The position numbers and the translations under genes are program-made. A DNA stretch of 64,000 nucleotides from Aradus depressus. Lineage: Eukaryota > Arthropoda > Insecta > Hemiptera > Aradidae. The notes below the pieces were generated by a model, which saw only the letters and a list, made by a program, of their open reading frames with translations, searched no databases and had not been told where the DNA came from. Shown here piece after piece: positions 22,129 to 54,098 of the stretch. Location: positions 1,240,001 through 1,304,000 of the forward strand of contig OY759220.1 of the NCBI GenBank assembly GCA_963662175.1, written 5' to 3'. The stretch's first letter is position 1. Each line of letters opens with the position of its first letter.

Positions 22129-23387
22129 CATTAAATATATTTTAATGTTGTTTACCCGGATAAGTTGAAGTAGATAAAACAAAATGGAATTTTGTCATGT
22201 AGTAGTGTTGAGTTGACTAAAGAAAGACTTGAGAACACGTTTACCTAGAATTAGTCGTATGTTGCGTCTTGAATATTAAAAGAAAATTGATAATTGTTCG
22301 TATCTTTATTTCTTTGTTATTATCTTCTTATCGTCTAGATCAAATGAAAGCTTTTTTATATATATACGTTCTGTTAGTGTTGAGTAGATTTCCTCATTTT
22401 TTATTTAAATTTTTATTTTTGTTTTGTAAGTAAACATGTATAAATACAAAACTGCCTAATGGTGAATTTTAAATGTTTTTCATTGTATCCCAAATGAGTA
22501 TCTAATTATTACTTTTACTTCACTAGCTATATATAGTATTGTAGTAGTTATGTAATGTCGATAAATCCTAGTTGAAATATTTCGTTGGAATTTAATTTTT
22601 CTCAAGAATGTCGTTAGTCGACCACCAATATGGCTGAAACTCTTATATGCGTTTTTCTTATTGAGTTCTAAATCGATATATATTCATTCATTTGAAGTTA
22701 TCTCGTGTCCATGGGCATACATTTGTGGATATAGGAAGATTGTGGAACATAGAACTTTAGACAGATCGCGTTACCTTGTCAAATACTAGGTGTAGCATGG
22801 AGGGGAGCCAGTCAGTTGTATAAGGACGATAAGTCATTGATTCAGACGTCATTAAGGCAGTTATCAGGCTGGGGAAGTACTATGATTCACTGTCGGTGAT
22901 TCGACCACGACTTTTTCCTTTTGTTTGCTTGCGATCCTCGTGTAACTAAGGCAGGAAGGAGCTATTTGGTTATACTATAATAATAACCTTATAAGGTGAC
23001 CAGACGTTCAGTACCTCAACCGTGCGGTGTATTTGTAGTAACGTTATCTTCAGTTAGTAATTTTATTCTGAAAATAAGTTGAAATTTGTTGAGACCATAG
23101 ATGTGTGTCACTTATCCGCCGAAATTTCATGAAAATCCGAAAAACTGTTGAAGAGGTAGATCTTTCCTATTTTGATCCCCTAACAAATAAAATATATTTA
23201 AAGTGGTCTTCCAGGTACGAAAGTATGTAGGAGCTACTAAGTTTCAAATTTGAGAGCTCTGCGTCGCGCTGCGCCGGACACAAACCGACTAACAACCTTA
23301 GTTTTGTTATTATAAAGACACACTTATTATCAAACTTTTTTTAAATTTAATTTTCATTCAAATGTAAAAAAAATAAGCAATGGAGAG
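22129..23387. other. Intergenic after Hsp10
   Basis: AT-rich; a few weak matches to the dispersed family around 61310-61730 (for example near 22650-22720). No gene recognised. Confidence 0.4.
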
Positions 23388-23628
23388 TGCGGTGCCGATA
23401 GCAAAGAGATGGCTTACTTGCCTGCTATGCTCAAGATCCAGGGCTCGAAACCGGGCGTGCCCGTTAGGTTTTTATCTGGAAGGCACGCCATACTTCGGAT
23501 GGGACGTTTCCAAGCCTGTGCGATCTCAACAACCTGGGTAGGCAACATTTAGGACTCCCTCCAGAGCGCTATAGCCGATATCACGTAGTAGTTCAAGCCC
23601 GGACGTGAGCCCAAAAACAAACAGCGAA
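23388..23628 (+). mobile_element. tRNA-derived SINE, plus copy
   Basis: Diverged copy: A-box region near 23390-23410, B box GGCTCGAAACC at about 23453, then TACTTCGGATGGGACGT and the tail CAAGCCCGGACGTGAG. Faces the next copy, forming an inverted pair. Confidence 0.75.
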
Positions 23629-23639
23629 TTTAATCAGAA

Positions 23640-23912
23640 CTCTTAGTTATTGTGACTCATGCCTGGGCTTGAACTACGAGGTCATATCGCCTAAATTGAG
23701 CCTATCCAGGTTTAGTTTTCTAGGGTGAGTCTTTAACGAATACCTGACATCGAACAGGCTCAGGCCATCGCTTAACGTCCCATCCGACGGATGCCTTGCT
23801 CAAAGTTTTTTTTACCTCCCAGATAGAAACCAAAGGGCCGCGACCGGGTTTCGAACCCACGATCTAGAGTTCAGTAAGCAAGCATGTTACCTCTGAGCTA
23901 CTGGCACCCTCA
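23640..23912 (-). mobile_element. tRNA-derived SINE, minus copy
   Basis: Nearly full length: CTCATGCCTGGGCTTGAACT at the tail side, GGGTTTCGAACCC (B box, inverted) near 23850 and GAGCTACTGGCACCCTC at the head. Confidence 0.8.
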
Positions 23913-24753
23913 GAATTCTTAGTGTAATACAAATTTGCCATATAAAGAAGTTTTAGAAAATGATTTCAATTGAAAATCGAGACTATTATTTCTTCTGTTT
24001 TAGTTCGAAACTCATATATGTAGATGTGGGAAACAAAGGCAAGTGATTGATAGGAGAGTGAAGCTGTCTAAGGCCGCCCCAAGGAGCTCATTTTCTCCCA
24101 CCTGCATTCTGTAATTACATATTATTTTCATGTCTCCGTTTATATTTTGTTGGGCTAAAGAGGCTCCGGATGTAACTAGCGAAGTGGGTCAGGAATGGTA
24201 AGTTAATGTGGGAAAACATGTTAAAAGTTATTTGGTAGGGAGACATTTCTCTTAACGAGTGTTCAAGATATCTTTACTAGTTTACATCTAATAAATACTC
24301 TGAAAGTGTATATACTGAATAGTATATATACTGCTGGATGGTATATTTTAAAAATTAACAAAAAGTAGTTTTCCATACCTTTTTCGGGTGTCCTAGGACA
24401 GTCCTGAGAGATTTCTAACATGACTACAAAATTTCTTGAAAACTGCAAGAGATACATTCCCCCTGTAGTTTTCCTATAAAGTTTTTCTTTGCACCTCTTA
24501 AAATTCTTTCACCTCATAACTTCCCGAAGTAGAGGGGGGGGGGGGGGGGAGAGAGAGAGAGAAAGGAGTATGGTAGGAAGGGCTGATTCTCTGAAACTAA
24601 GGAAATCTGGGAATAAAAACTTTTTTACCTAAATTTTTTTCATTTTTGTGGTGAATTTTCATCTACTTACATGAATTACTGTGAAAGTACTTCATAGAGA
24701 TTCATATTTAATGAGAAAGATTAAATTTAATCAAATTGTCCATGTGAGGGACT

Positions 24754-24824
24754 GAAAAAAATGGGCGGAGGGGGGACTCTATCTTATAATATACGATAGA
24801 GTCCCCCCTCCGCCCATTTTTTTC
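24754..24824. repeat. Perfect 30-bp hairpin, 11-base loop
   Basis: Arms 24754-24783 and 24795-24824 are exact reverse complements (core ATGGGCGGAGGGGGGACTCT). Could be a recent inverted duplication, a foldback or a transcribed hairpin; no neighbouring gene uses it. The flank GTGAGGGACTGA recurs near 25587 and 25791. Confidence 0.95.
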
Positions 24825-25162
24825 AAAAAGAGCTTTTTTAGCCTTCAATTTTTAGAATTTTCTGGAAGGAAGTTAAAATAAAATATCTGAATAGGAACAA
24901 ATAACACCTTACTTAAGTTAAGTTAATCTGATGATTTTAAAGGAGTCAAACTTGCACAAAGTATTTCAGGACTAGCTCATTTTTAAGGAGGATCCGACTA
25001 GACGCAAAACAATGAATACAAAATAAACACATTACGTAAAAACAGAAAATCGGATCAAAAGATTGTCAACAATTTCATCATTATTTGAGCTTAACGTCAA
25101 AACGAAACGGCTTCAAACAGCCTCCTATCCCATCTGGCGCTCATTTTCCATGACCTGGAGCA

Positions 25163-25350
25163 CACCGCTCCAGTTTACACCACCAAACTACACCAGTTCA
25201 CACCGCTCCAGTTTACACCACCAAACTACACCAGTTCACACCGCTCCAGTTTACACCACCAAACTACACCAGTTCACACCGCTCCAGTTTACACCACCAA
25301 ACTACACCAGTTTACACCACCAAACTAAACCAGTTTACACCGCTCCAGGT
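25163..25350. repeat. 38-bp minisatellite, about 4.5 copies
   Basis: Units at 25163, 25201, 25239 and 25277 (CACCGCTCCAGTTTACACCA), then shortened units. Its frame reads through as a repetitive peptide but has no other coding sign. Confidence 0.9.
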
Positions 25351-26154
25351 CATAGAAATGTTCCATGTTGCTGATTTTACTCGAACTGTTTCTAATAGTG
25401 CCTGAGAGAGCAGGATAAAGATGGACTTATTCTCGTTCTGTTTTGATGGGGAATCTGATCCACATGATTATAAGAAAGCCAAGGCGTAGGTTAAATAGCA
25501 ACTTTTAGGCGGGAAGTGAATAAGTGTTGCCAACCTCTCAAATTGTAGAAAAGTGACACAGCATAGTCTTGGCGCCTTTTTTCAAACATATGTGAGGGAC
25601 TGAGGAAAACCCCTTGGGACAAGGATATACTAATTATTTTTGACTAGTTATAACCATGATACACTAAAGTCCCCAAGTTCACCAAAAGTAGAGACCTAAT
25701 TTACCAAATTATATGTACATTGATCTCATTTTTAGTTGATTATGGATAGGTGTCAGCTTGTTGAACACAGCGACCTCGAGTGTGCGACATAGTGAGGGAC
25801 TGAGAATCCACCATTTTGAAAGAAATTTATTGATACAAGAACAAGGGTTAGAACGATAATAAATGATTGAAAAAGTTCCCTAGGCCATTATTCACCCCAT
25901 GGAAAAAGAAAAATTCCAAAAATACTAACAGACCAGTCACAAAGTGCTTGGGACAGCATTTTCTTAGTTTCAGAGAATCACCCAAATAACACTTTTTTCT
26001 AGTTTGTGTTTGTTTCATAAAAAAAGTTGTCCTAAACTTTTTTTGTAAAATATTTTTAAAATCTGCGAAGTTCTTAATTTGATAATACTCCACTCGATGG
26101 GATCCATAAGATTTTTTTTCTTTATCAATTTACGTATATACCGGGAGGACACCT

Positions 26155-26690
26155 AGGGACCTGAGCATTCAATGCTTTTATCCCTTCCCTATTAGATCTA
26201 CTGTGGAAGTCCTAAATGTTGTCTAGGTTTAATTAGTCTTCAACGAGTAACTTGACATCGCATAGGCGACCGCCATTTAACGTCCCCTCCGATGGACGGC
26301 ATGCTCATGGTTTTGTTGCTCTTCAGATATAAAAAACCTAAGCTGAAGGTCTCGGCCGGGTTTAAACCCGCGGTGTTGAGCCCTATAGGCATGCCAGGCC
26401 CTTGTTCATTTTATCTGGTAGGTAAAAAAAAACCTAAGCACGCTGTCCTTCGGATGGGATCTGAAGTGATGGCCCGAGCCTGTACGATGTCAGGTACTCG
26501 TAAAAGACTTCTACCCTCATACTACTATTTATTCACCTAGGTTAGGGATCTTTAACGTGAAGCTGACAACGTACAGGCTCTGGCCCATCGTTTAAGTCCC
26601 ATCCTGATCAAGGTTATTCCATCTCCCTGACAATAAAGCTAAGGGCTCAGTCGGGTTGCGAACCCGCGATCGCCACCTCTGAATTTAGAT
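26155..26690. mobile_element. Cluster of three SINE pieces
   Basis: A minus copy at 26155-26403 (CGTCCCCTCCGATGGACGGC, B box relic GGGTTTAAACCC), a plus middle fragment at 26405-26515 (CTGTCCTTCGGATGGGATCT) and a minus fragment at 26525-26690. Likely insertion of one copy into another, immediately upstream of the carboxylesterase promoter. Confidence 0.65.
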
Positions 26691-26866
26691 AACGTATTTC
26701 AGTAAGTCATGCCTGTTGATTGCTTATTTACATTATGTAACATAATTAGAGCGGTGCCAGGGTTATCAGCGCTGAGGTCAGCTGTGCCGGCGTTGGGAGA
26801 TAAGAGGGGATGAGGTGGGGTGGGGGAAGGGAGGTCAGTGGCAGAAGAAGCAGTTCAGACCAAGGT

Positions 26867-47626
<20,760 letters not shown>

Positions 47627-47694
47627 AGCACTCTACACTTGAGCTTCTGAACAGCTCTGGGTTCTTTTCAGTTATCGAACTCCTCGCTAAAAAT

Positions 47695-47700
47695 AATAAA
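47695..47700 (+). promoter_or_regulatory. Carboxylesterase poly(A) signal
   Basis: AATAAA 69 bases after the stop; a second AATAAA at 48104-48109 is an alternative distal site. Confidence 0.55.
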
Positions 47701-48360
47701 ATATTGTTCTCATTATTACTTAAAATGCTTAGAAGGTGAAACAGAACAAAGTGAGACCCTGGGCCTAGTCACTCATTCAACAAATTTAAACAAAACATTC
47801 ACCTTGGCATGTACAGTGATGGCTTTATATGAAAATGAATATTTTCTTATCTGACCCGTTTTTATATTCATAATAATCCATGGAAAAAGGTCAATCGCAC
47901 TCGTATATTATCTCGAAACAATGGCTATGATATTATTTTTAAGGAGAGGATGATATCCGAAAAGAACAGAAATGTTCACTTTAGACAACACAGTCCTATG
48001 ACAACTTTATCAAATGCAGATTGTTATGTTCAAAGTATCTTTTATGTACCAATGTAAGATTATTGTTGTAATATGTAGGTCAAAATTATACAAATCAGTG
48101 TGGAATAAATAAATGGAATTAGTAATAAAATGTATTTTTATTTTTAGAATTAATAAAACAAAACATTAATTGAGATAAGATGGAAATTAAATTTTGTAAA
48201 ATGTGGATAAAAAAAATAAAATAAATATATTTTCATTCTTCTTTTATTTTCTCCTGTATCATCGTTCGTTGATTGAATAAGTCTGAAAAAAATAAATAAT
48301 AATAATATTGGTTAATTTTTTTCGGTAGAATATATTGAAATAGAGATCAGAATAACAAGG
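47701..48360. other. Region after the carboxylesterase
   Basis: Possible distal 3' UTR to about 48125 (second AATAAA at 48104), then AT-rich sequence. No gene seen. Confidence 0.4.
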
Positions 48361-48364
48361 TACT

Positions 48365-48745
48365 ACAAGGAGCATGTCTGGGACATGCTTGGAAGGCGCG
48401 TCAGAACACGACACCCACAAAATTTAGAGGATTTGCGGAACTTCTTTCTTCAAGAGTATTTTCCTACTCGACAATGCCCGACCCCATGCTGCGGGTGTTG
48501 TTCAACAGTACCTTCGTGAAGTTCAATTGTGACAACTGTCCCCCAAGGACTCTAGACATGAACCCTATAGAGCATGTCTGGGACATGCTTGCAAGACATG
48601 TCTGAACACGACAACCACAAAATTTGAGGCACATATCGGAAGAAGTAATTCAAAATTTAATCAGGGAAATGACCAGAAGAATAGATGCTGTCATTCAAGC
48701 TACGGGGAGAGAACACCAGTTACTAAATTTTTTTCGAAATTTGAT
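48365..48745 (+). pseudogene. Tc1-like transposase relic
   Basis: Contains FLLLDNARPHAAGVVQQYLR (second catalytic Asp, near 48470) and, one frame off, TLDMNPIEHVWDMLARHV (third catalytic Glu of DD34E, near 48570). The HVWDML block also occurs about 200 bases earlier (48371), so part is duplicated. Stops and a frameshift; the 5' half is missing. Confidence 0.8.
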
Positions 48746-49210
48746 GTTTTTATGAAATTTTTTTCTTTGTTAACGTTTCCGTTTTTTGTTTAAGTTTTTC
48801 CATATTAAATAATTTCACTTTTCCTGCTAATTTTTAATTTCCTGTATCAATACCACAATATCTTCATGTCCTTTGCCTATGTCACAAACCCTATAAAAAT
48901 TGCAGTGATCCTTTAATTTTATCCGGGAGTGTATATTGAATACATTTATAAAATAAGAAATATACATTTTATTTCCAACAGCCGGTGTGAAATGAAATGC
49001 TAGAAATGCACGAGTTTCCTCCTACTTACATTATACGTAAGTTTTTAGAGTATTGTGGAGTATTGTTTGATTTAAAATGTTCACAATATCATAGTGAATA
49101 ATTTCAGTACAAACAAAATAACAAATCGGAAAAAGCGAAAACAATTTGGGATGGAAAAACGTATAAAAACATAGACCGAAAACAAAATATTACAATTCAA
49201 GAAAACTTAC

Positions 49211-49559
49211 CTTGTGATTGAGTAGGTATTAGCTTCCCCCATGACGTTTTATTCCAGGTCCAGCGAAAAAAACGACAAAGACTAGACACAGAACAAAAAG
49301 AGTAATTCATGAGCTCAGGAAAAACGAGCTGATAATTAGTTTCTTTTTCTAGCAAACAGATATATAAGTAGTATACTTACACCAGAGGACAACAAACCAT
49401 GTTCCTTGCCAATTAAAGTGGTGTTTTGGTTTAGTAGTTCTCCTTAATGTCACTAGATAGGGGCACAGGTCAACTATTGTATCACTAACACCTCTTGCCA
49501 CACAATTTGAAACTTTATGCAGCGATGCGCTTTTTCCATCCAAACGTTCACTTATAGAA
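49211..49559 (-). other. Possible exons of an unrecognised minus-strand transcript
   Basis: 49381-49559 is open for 59 codons (SISERLDGKSASLHKVSNCV ... WQGTWFVVLW) between an acceptor (gtgacag) and a good donor (gtaagtat). 49211-49281 lies between an acceptor (gtctag) and a consensus donor (AAG|gtaagt). Joined in phase, the frame stops in the second exon. No family recognised; it could be a non-coding transcript, a decayed gene or chance. Confidence 0.25.
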
Positions 49560-50454
49560 CTGTCACGTTTTAAATAAATAGAAAAAAGGCAAAAACAATC
49601 TCTGTTGTAATTAAAATATTCTCTAAAGCTACCTTAAAAATTATTAAATCTAAATTTATTACTTCTTGATTTAACATTATACTTGTGTTTTATTCAACTA
49701 CAAAAAAGTACTAGATTAAAAAATCAAAGTAACTTTGAGCAAATACTGGAAATGAGTTTACTTATTTGCTATAAGTAAACTCTTTTTGTAATCACTTTGT
49801 TTTATTCAATTGATCTAAGTAAATAATTACATAATAGGAAGTGACAACATACATCTAAATACAAATTGGCTTCAATCCCATTTATATATAACTTATATTA
49901 TTTTAAAAGTAGTATTTATTTTATTTCATATTTATGTTCACCAACATTTGAATTTTCCTAACTTATGTTTGACTAATCAGACTTTGAAGAAAAAAAAATT
50001 GTGAAATATTCAGTGACTGAAACAGAAATGTTTAGCCATTACATACAGTTCTCATTACAGTACATTTACTAGACACCGCCTATATTTAAGACAAATTGGA
50101 ACATCTCTTCAAATAGAATGTAGAGAAAACTGAAAGGGACATTTTATATACAATACGATTTTTCTCAAGTCTCGTGATAGAAATCTAAACTGAAATGTCG
50201 TTTTGAAACCCATTTTTTAAGACGTTTGCTTGATTTATGCGAAAACGGTTAGTCCTACCTCAAAACTAAGTCTTACCAAATAGTTTCTTATTGATTTTTC
50301 AATCGCTGTTGTGTCCTCAGATTTGAAATGGGACTAATACAGCCACAGTTATATCGCTCCAAAGATTGTAAAATAAATGTCTATAGGAAATATTTTTAAG
50401 TAGGTAATCTTTATTTATTGGTAGTTTTTTAATTAAAAAATATATATATTAGTT

Positions 50455-50745
50455 AGTTATTGTGACTCAAGCCCGGGCTTTAACTAAGAGGTCATATCGC
50501 CTACTACCACAGCGCTTTTTCGTCTCTCAGGTGGGCATGAGCCCGACTCTTCAGAGGGAATCCTAAATTTTGCCTACACAGGCTCGTTCACCTAGGGTAG
50601 GGGTCTTTAATGAGTACCCGACATCGCACGGGCTCGGGGCCAACGCTCAACGTCCCATCCGAAGGAAGGCGTGCTCAAGGTGTTTTCACCTCCCAGATGA
50701 AAAACGTAAAGTTATCGGCCGGATTTTGAATGCGCGATCTTGTGG
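50455..50745 (-). mobile_element. tRNA-derived SINE, minus copy
   Basis: CTCAAGCCCGGGCTTTAACT, CTAGGGTAGGGGTCTTTAAT, CGTCCCATCCGAAGGAAGGC and CACCTCCCAGATGAAAA follow the full copy at 38564-38915; the head is degraded. Confidence 0.8.
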
Positions 50746-51286
50746 CAGTGTACTATACGGTGGCAGAGGTTTGAAAGAGGCTTTGTGTCTATGTGGGCAG
50801 ATGCTGCATCAGGTGTGTGGGGGTGCGTGGGAACACAGACTTCGCATTCACACCTCTCTCCATTATTACGTTAGGGCAATTTTTGTAGTCAATACGAAAT
50901 TTGAAATTTTTTATTTATTTTTTCAATGAGAGTTGAGGTTTGACTCTCTCAGATGAGATCGATATTCCCCGGACACCACCAATCAAGTTTTAATGCCAAA
51001 ATCTGTTGAATTGCGCTTCTGGAGCACTTGCATTTTTAAAAAAGGGTCACCTATAGGAGTGGTGATTCTGCGCCAGTCCCGTCCTGTGTTTGGTCTTCTT
51101 GAGTGATTCCCAGTCCCCTGTATCTAGGCCCTTGAAACCGACGAATAATGAATGCCGAGGCGTTTAGCGCTGTGACGCAATGATTTTCCTTCTTCATGAA
51201 TTGTGATGATTCAGACTGAATCATCGCTGCTTAAATGACTCATTAGATGTACAATTAGACTACCGTTTTATAAGAAATTGTTATAG

Positions 51287-51464
51287 GGGTAAAACAATGG
51301 TAACAACTGATTAACACGTAAAACAATGGTAACAACCGAATAACAGGTAAACAATGGTAACAACTGATTAACAGGTAACAATGGTAACAACTGATTAACA
51401 GGTAAACAATGGTAACAACTGATTAACAGGTAAACAATGGTAACAACTGATTGACAGGTAAACT
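51287..51464. repeat. 27/28-bp minisatellite, about 7 copies
   Basis: Unit AAACAATGGTAACAACTGAT followed by TAACAGGT, with small length changes between copies. Confidence 0.9.
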
Positions 51465-51692
51465 GAAACGAAGAGAGGGATAGCTTTAATCCTTGGTTTG
51501 TTGACAAACAGTGAGATGATATTGTTATGAGTAATCCCAAATACTCTGAAGTATCAAAACATATATGTAGCATAATGAAACATAAAACGTGTGTGAGGGT
51601 CAAAAACTAAAAAGTCTCGAGATTTATAGGTGTTGGGTGTTGCGATTTTTTTGACGGGGAATTTATTTTGTATAACTGAGGAAGTAAAAACT

Positions 51693-52310
51693 AATTATTT
51701 ATTTATTTATTTCTACAGGCGAAGCCTATTATTACACAAAATAAAATGGGTTACAAATAACCTCATAAAATACATCGTAATAAAACAAAAAATAAAATAA
51801 ATTATTTTGATATGTAACACTTATAACAAATATAACAATTATTTAAAATTTACTCTAATTAACAAACACTTAAATATTACTACAATTTGGTTATAAAATT
51901 AACACTATATTAATAATTATGGGTACAATAAAAGAAGAACTGGTAAGTAATAGCTAGAAATAATAATAAATGAAGAATGTAAAAAACAAAACAACATAAA
52001 TATATGAGTTGAGTACAACTATTGTATAATTTAAAAAGGACTATTATGCTTTATATATCTATTTTTAAACAATTGATTTAATAGTATTAATATTGTCTAT
52101 GAAAAAGTTAACTTTATCAGAAATACTATTAGCAAGCCTTTGAAATTGTTCTATGGGAGAATAGAACCCATAATCAGTATAATGAAAATTAGGTGAGAAG
52201 GGGAGAACTGAACGACAAGTACGTGAGGGAATATTAAAATCTACGAGTGGAAGTAGATGAGGACAGTCAATTTTATTGTTTAATAATTTGAAAAAGACAT
52301 TATATTTTGG
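51693..52310 (-). mobile_element. Non-LTR retrotransposon 3' fragment
   Basis: Minus strand: 52310 to the TAA at 52065-52067 decodes to the C-terminus of a LINE ORF2 (NKIDCPHLLPLVDFNIPSRT, then FHYTDYGFYSPIEQFQRLAN). This is followed by an AT-rich 3' UTR ending in (AAAT)n at about 51693-51712. 5' truncated, as usual for LINE copies. Confidence 0.75.
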
Positions 52311-52615
52311 TTAACTGTTGGTTTATTCTATACAGCTGTTTTACCCCGCCATTTCCTGAATGAGGATCAGATCAAACTACCTGCAAGTAACGTTGCATTA
52401 TGTTACATTACCTGAACCTGAGCTGCATTGCTCCAACATTTAAAAAATATATTTTCTCCCGTTCAATTTAGCTATTATTTAGTAGTTAACAAATATATAT
52501 ATATATATTTTTTGGCCTTATATGCGATGCAATTAGCCATGTTTATATAACGGTGTTATTTAGTTACTTACAACATCCATGGGCCCGGGGGGGGGAGTTT
52601 TCTATGTACGAAATA

Positions 52616-52695
52616 AAACTCTCTCCCCGACGGGATTCGATCCCGCAACCATGGGACCTAAGTCCTACGCTCTAGCCCGCATGGCCACCTTAGTC
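52616..52695 (-). mobile_element. tRNA-like SINE head
   Basis: Minus strand: TGGCCATGCGGGCTAGAGCG (A box) and GCGGGATCGAATCCCG (B box arm) at tRNA-like spacing. The anticodon arm does not form a proper 7-base loop and no acceptor stem closes, so it is a tRNA-derived repeat and not a tRNA gene. Confidence 0.55.
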
Positions 52696-52929
52696 CAACA
52701 AACAAGTGGCATCAATTCCTGTATATTTCTGAAAAATAGACCATATTAATGCAGTAATGGTCCTTCATAGACTTTTTTTTTTTCGACCACGTGTATCATA
52801 GATGCCTGATGGATGCAGGTCTGTGGGGATCCTAGCGGGCTAATTTGGATTGGCGCAAATTTATAATAATAAAGGTTGAGATTGCTTTGTACGAAATAAA
52901 AAGGCTACGTGATGAAGACAATTTTGTTT

Positions 52930-53270
52930 TATAATTTAGATAGGAGGTTTGGGAAGGGAAAAAAATGAAATAGTTGAGTAATTTGGGAGCTCATTGGATA
53001 GAATTTTGGAAATATCCACCGCAAGGTTGAAATTTGGGAGCTCATTGGATAGAATTTTGGAAATATACACCGCAAGGTTGAAATTTGGGAGCTCATTGGA
53101 TAGAATTTTGGAAATATCCACCGCAAGGTTGAAATTCTCACGCTGGGGACTATATGCGATGCATTCAGTTAGAATGTGTCTGACAGACAGTCCGACCCCG
53201 CAGGACTGACACAGAGGGGGTTTCTGAGCCATCAGATATCCATGGGTCAGCCTCGTCTGCTCTATACGTA
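52930..53270 (-). pseudogene. LINE ORF2 C-terminal fragment with triplicated 17-codon unit
   Basis: Minus strand: RIEQTRLTHGYLMAQKPPLC, QSCGVGLSVRHILTEC, YSPQRENF: the Cys/His-rich end of an I/Jockey-type ORF2. It runs into three in-frame copies of FNLAVDISKILSNELPN (51-bp direct repeats, 52985-53137). Confidence 0.75.
52985..53137. repeat. 51-bp tandem repeat, 3 copies
   Basis: Units at 52985, 53036 and 53087 (GGGAGCTCATTGGATAGAAT). A multiple of three, so the LINE reading frame is kept. Confidence 0.95.
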
Positions 53271-53599
53271 GTCAAAATTACTTCTTCTTTCCTGTTTTTC
53301 TTCAACTAAAGATGTTTTATTAGAAGAAACTCTCAATTCGGAAACGGATTTTTTTTTTCATTGTTAAAAATAATAAAATAACCATAATAAAAAAATCATG
53401 TTTCATATTCAAGAACATTATTTGATAAATAGCTGTCTTTTCTATTTTTTTGGCAGTTCCTACATCTGTATATCTCCTCTTTAAGGTCTGTCCAATCTAA
53501 CTTTTAATTATTATTTTGTATTATTTATATATCTACTAATTTATTTTTCTTGTTCTTCTCTTTCATGTATTTTCATTACCATTTTATTTGTTTTTTTTA

Positions 53600-53692
53600 A
53601 ATGTATTTACATATATATATATATATATATATAAAATCTGTATAAATAACAATTCTTATGTGTGTATATATATACACATAAGAATTGTTATT
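53600..53692. repeat. (TA)n tract and 48-bp palindrome
   Basis: (TA)n at about 53612-53632, then arms of 19 bases (AATAACAATTCTTATGTGT and its exact reverse complement) spanning 53645-53692 around a TA-rich centre. Confidence 0.85.
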
Positions 53693-53871
53693 TTTTTTTT
53701 TTTTTCTATTTTCTGTATTTCGCACATTGTGACCTGCGGAAGGGACATAAGGATGTCCCGAAAAGGGGTCGTGAAAAAAACACTTTCGAAAATGTTATCA
53801 AAAATTATTATCTTAATTTTAATTGAATTAACAAATTTATTATACATAAATACATGTATTTATTATAGTTT

Positions 53872-54098
53872 ATTTAGTTTATTTTATCTGGGAGGTAAAA
53901 TAAATTTAAGCACGCCGTCCTTCGGATGGGACGTTAAGCGATGGTCCCGAGCCTGTACGATGTCAGGTAGGTACTCGTTAAAGACCCCTGCCCAAGGTGA
54001 ATAAAAAATTTAAGGTAGGCAAAATTTAGGACTCCCACAGTAGAGTCGGTCTCATGTCCATCAGAGTCCGGGCATGAGTCATAAAACCTAACCTAACC
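53872..54098 (+). mobile_element. tRNA-derived SINE, 5' truncated, CCTAA tail
   Basis: Starts after the B box (AGTTTATTTTATCTGGGAGG), has CGTCCTTCGGATGGGACGTT and ends GAGTCATAAAACCTAACCTA, i.e. two to three CCTAA units. Internal deletion before the tail. Confidence 0.85.

Larger units (their letters stand above)
49560..51690. other. Intergenic: SINE and minisatellite
   Basis: AT-rich sequence with a SINE (50455-50745) and a 27/28-bp array (51287-51464). No gene recognised. Confidence 0.5.

Noticed and set aside
25063..25374. 103-codon frame over the 38-bp array
   Set aside because: Most of it is minisatellite translated in frame; no family features.
26810..26866. Upstream ATG for the carboxylesterase
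   Set aside because: It would add a basic stretch in front of a standard signal peptide; the ATG at 26867 fits the family better.
52616..52695. Functional tRNA gene
   Set aside because: A and B boxes are present but the anticodon arm and acceptor stem do not fold properly; a tRNA-derived repeat is more likely.
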